A stretch of 5,238 bases of DNA from Bdellovibrio sp. (GTDB lineage Bacteria > Bdellovibrionota > Bdellovibrionia > Bdellovibrionales > Bdellovibrionaceae): assembly GCA_017745015.1 (NCBI GenBank), contig JAGIAF010000236.1, positions 1-5,238 of the forward strand, written 5' to 3'. A model generated the notes under the pieces. That model made no database searches. It saw only the letters and a list, made by a program, of their open reading frames with translations, and was not told the origin of the DNA. Every line of letters starts with the position of its first letter. Position 1 is the stretch's first letter. A program made the position numbers and the translations under genes. Below, piece by piece: positions 4,621 to 5,238 of this stretch.

Positions 4621-5238
4621 ATGTTGCATAAGTTGGTTTTTATTTTTGTATTATTGGTTTCGATTCATTCTTTTGCGCAAGCTGAGAGCAAAGAAGTTGA
4701 AGTTCAATATAGTATTAAGCAAATTATTAAGAGTCATAAGTTGGTTGTGGTTCAAGCGAATGGACCAACAACCTTTTCAAAAGGGAAAATTTTTTTAGCG
4801 ACCTTCCCCGATGGAAGCCAGTGTTCACTAGTTCTTCAAGAGGTCAATAAGCAACTAATAACATTGGATTCATCATCTTGCGATCAGCCTGAAAAGTTGA
4901 ACATTAAAGCCGCAATCGAGCCTTCGTTGGTTTCTGAAATTAAGTCTGTCGGGATAGAAAAATCTGAGCCTGTTGAGAAAATTGTTGAACAAAGTGGAAG
5001 TAGCACTAGTTCAAAATTTGGTGACCATTTTGCTTTGAATATATTCTATTCACTAGCGGATCAAGTGAAGTTCAAAGATGCCAAGTACAGCGACAATAGT
5101 GGCAGTGTGAGTGCTTCAACTGATTTCAAAACGCAAGGTGCAGTTGGTATCGGATTTTCTTATGTCAGAATGGAGCCGCAGTCTTGGGGCTTTTCGGCAG
5201 GCGGAACTATTGATGGTGCTCGCGAAGTAAAGTCGATT
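4621..5238 (+). CDS. Signal-peptide protein, probable outer-membrane barrel (cut by right edge)
   Basis: The reading frame from the ATG at 4621 stays open to the edge, giving 206 residues. GGAG at 4611-4614, six bases upstream, supports the start. A signal peptide is plain: HK, hydrophobic LVFIFVLLVSIHSF, then AQA before ES (cut after residue 21, or after 19). Residues about 26-100 form a compact beta-rich segment (IIKSHKLVVVQ, GKIFLATFPDG, LITLDSSSC) with two cysteines at 68 and 87 that could form a disulfide. A Ser/Glu-rich linker follows (about 105-132). From about 134 the pattern becomes barrel-like: DHFALNIFYSL, GAVGIGFSYVRM, WGFSAGGTIDG, with alternating and Gly-rich strands, suggesting an outer-membrane barrel C-domain that continues beyond the window. 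Codons are visibly richer in A/T than in the yggS-proC cluster. Exact family not recognised. Confidence 0.82.
   Translation, partial: MLHKLVFIFVLLVSIHSFAQAESKEVEVQYSIKQIIKSHKLVVVQANGPTTFSKGKIFLATFPDGSQCSLVLQEVNKQLITLDSSSCDQPEKLNIKAAIEPSLVSEIKSVGIEKSEPVEKIVEQSGSSTSSKFGDHFALNIFYSLADQVKFKDAKYSDNSGSVSASTDFKTQGAVGIGFSYVRMEPQSWGFSAGGTIDGAREVKSI

Noticed and set aside
1..5238. CRISPR array, tRNA, rRNA or riboswitch
   Set aside because: No regularly spaced repeats, no cloverleaf-like or conserved RNA motifs seen; intergenic space is too small for most of these.

Overview
The window looks like chromosomal DNA of a Gram-negative bacterium, most likely Bdellovibrio or a close relative. Three things suggest this: two signal-peptide proteins with outer-membrane barrel character, a yggS-proC-divIVA-yggU cluster (a DivIVA in a Gram-negative setting), and a degenerate IS200/Y1 transposase-like gene of a kind I associate with these predators. 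The genus call is an inference; no rRNA or other definitive marker is present. No stretch above 300 bases lacks a gene.

Layout. Positions 1-265 (minus) hold the N-terminus of an MFS efflux-type transporter that runs off the left edge. Only 23 bases separate it from a divergent gene at 289-1440 (plus), a secreted, probable outer-membrane beta-barrel protein with a basic, proline-rich tail. That gene converges on a four-gene minus-strand cluster, read in the order yggS (PLP-binding homeostasis protein), proC (pyrroline-5-carboxylate reductase, divergent signature), divIVA (polar/division scaffold) and yggU (DUF167). The stop codons of the barrel gene and yggU overlap by four bases. From 4000 (plus) there is a Y1-transposase-like protein whose HUH motif reads H-L-Q, driven by a good sigma70-type promoter. 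From 4621 (plus) a second signal-peptide barrel-type protein runs off the right edge.

The least obvious content is regulatory. A near-perfect intrinsic terminator on the minus strand lies inside the first codons of yggU, just after the divIVA stop. A second long hairpin with a T-run, oriented for the barrel gene, lies in the 3' end of the same yggU gene. The divIVA-yggU junction is TAATG, so yggU translation is probably coupled to divIVA, and the embedded terminator could make yggU expression depend on that coupling. Several starts (MFS, yggS, transposase-like) have no Shine-Dalgarno and sit at the expected +1 of a promoter-like element, which suggests leaderless mRNAs. In contrast divIVA has a full AAGGAGG.

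Functionally, yggS and proC tie PLP and proline metabolism to DivIVA, an arrangement echoing the ylmE/yggS-divIVA neighbourhood of Gram-positive division clusters and the yggS-proC-yggT-yggU cluster of proteobacteria; here neither yggT nor sepF is present between yggS and yggU.
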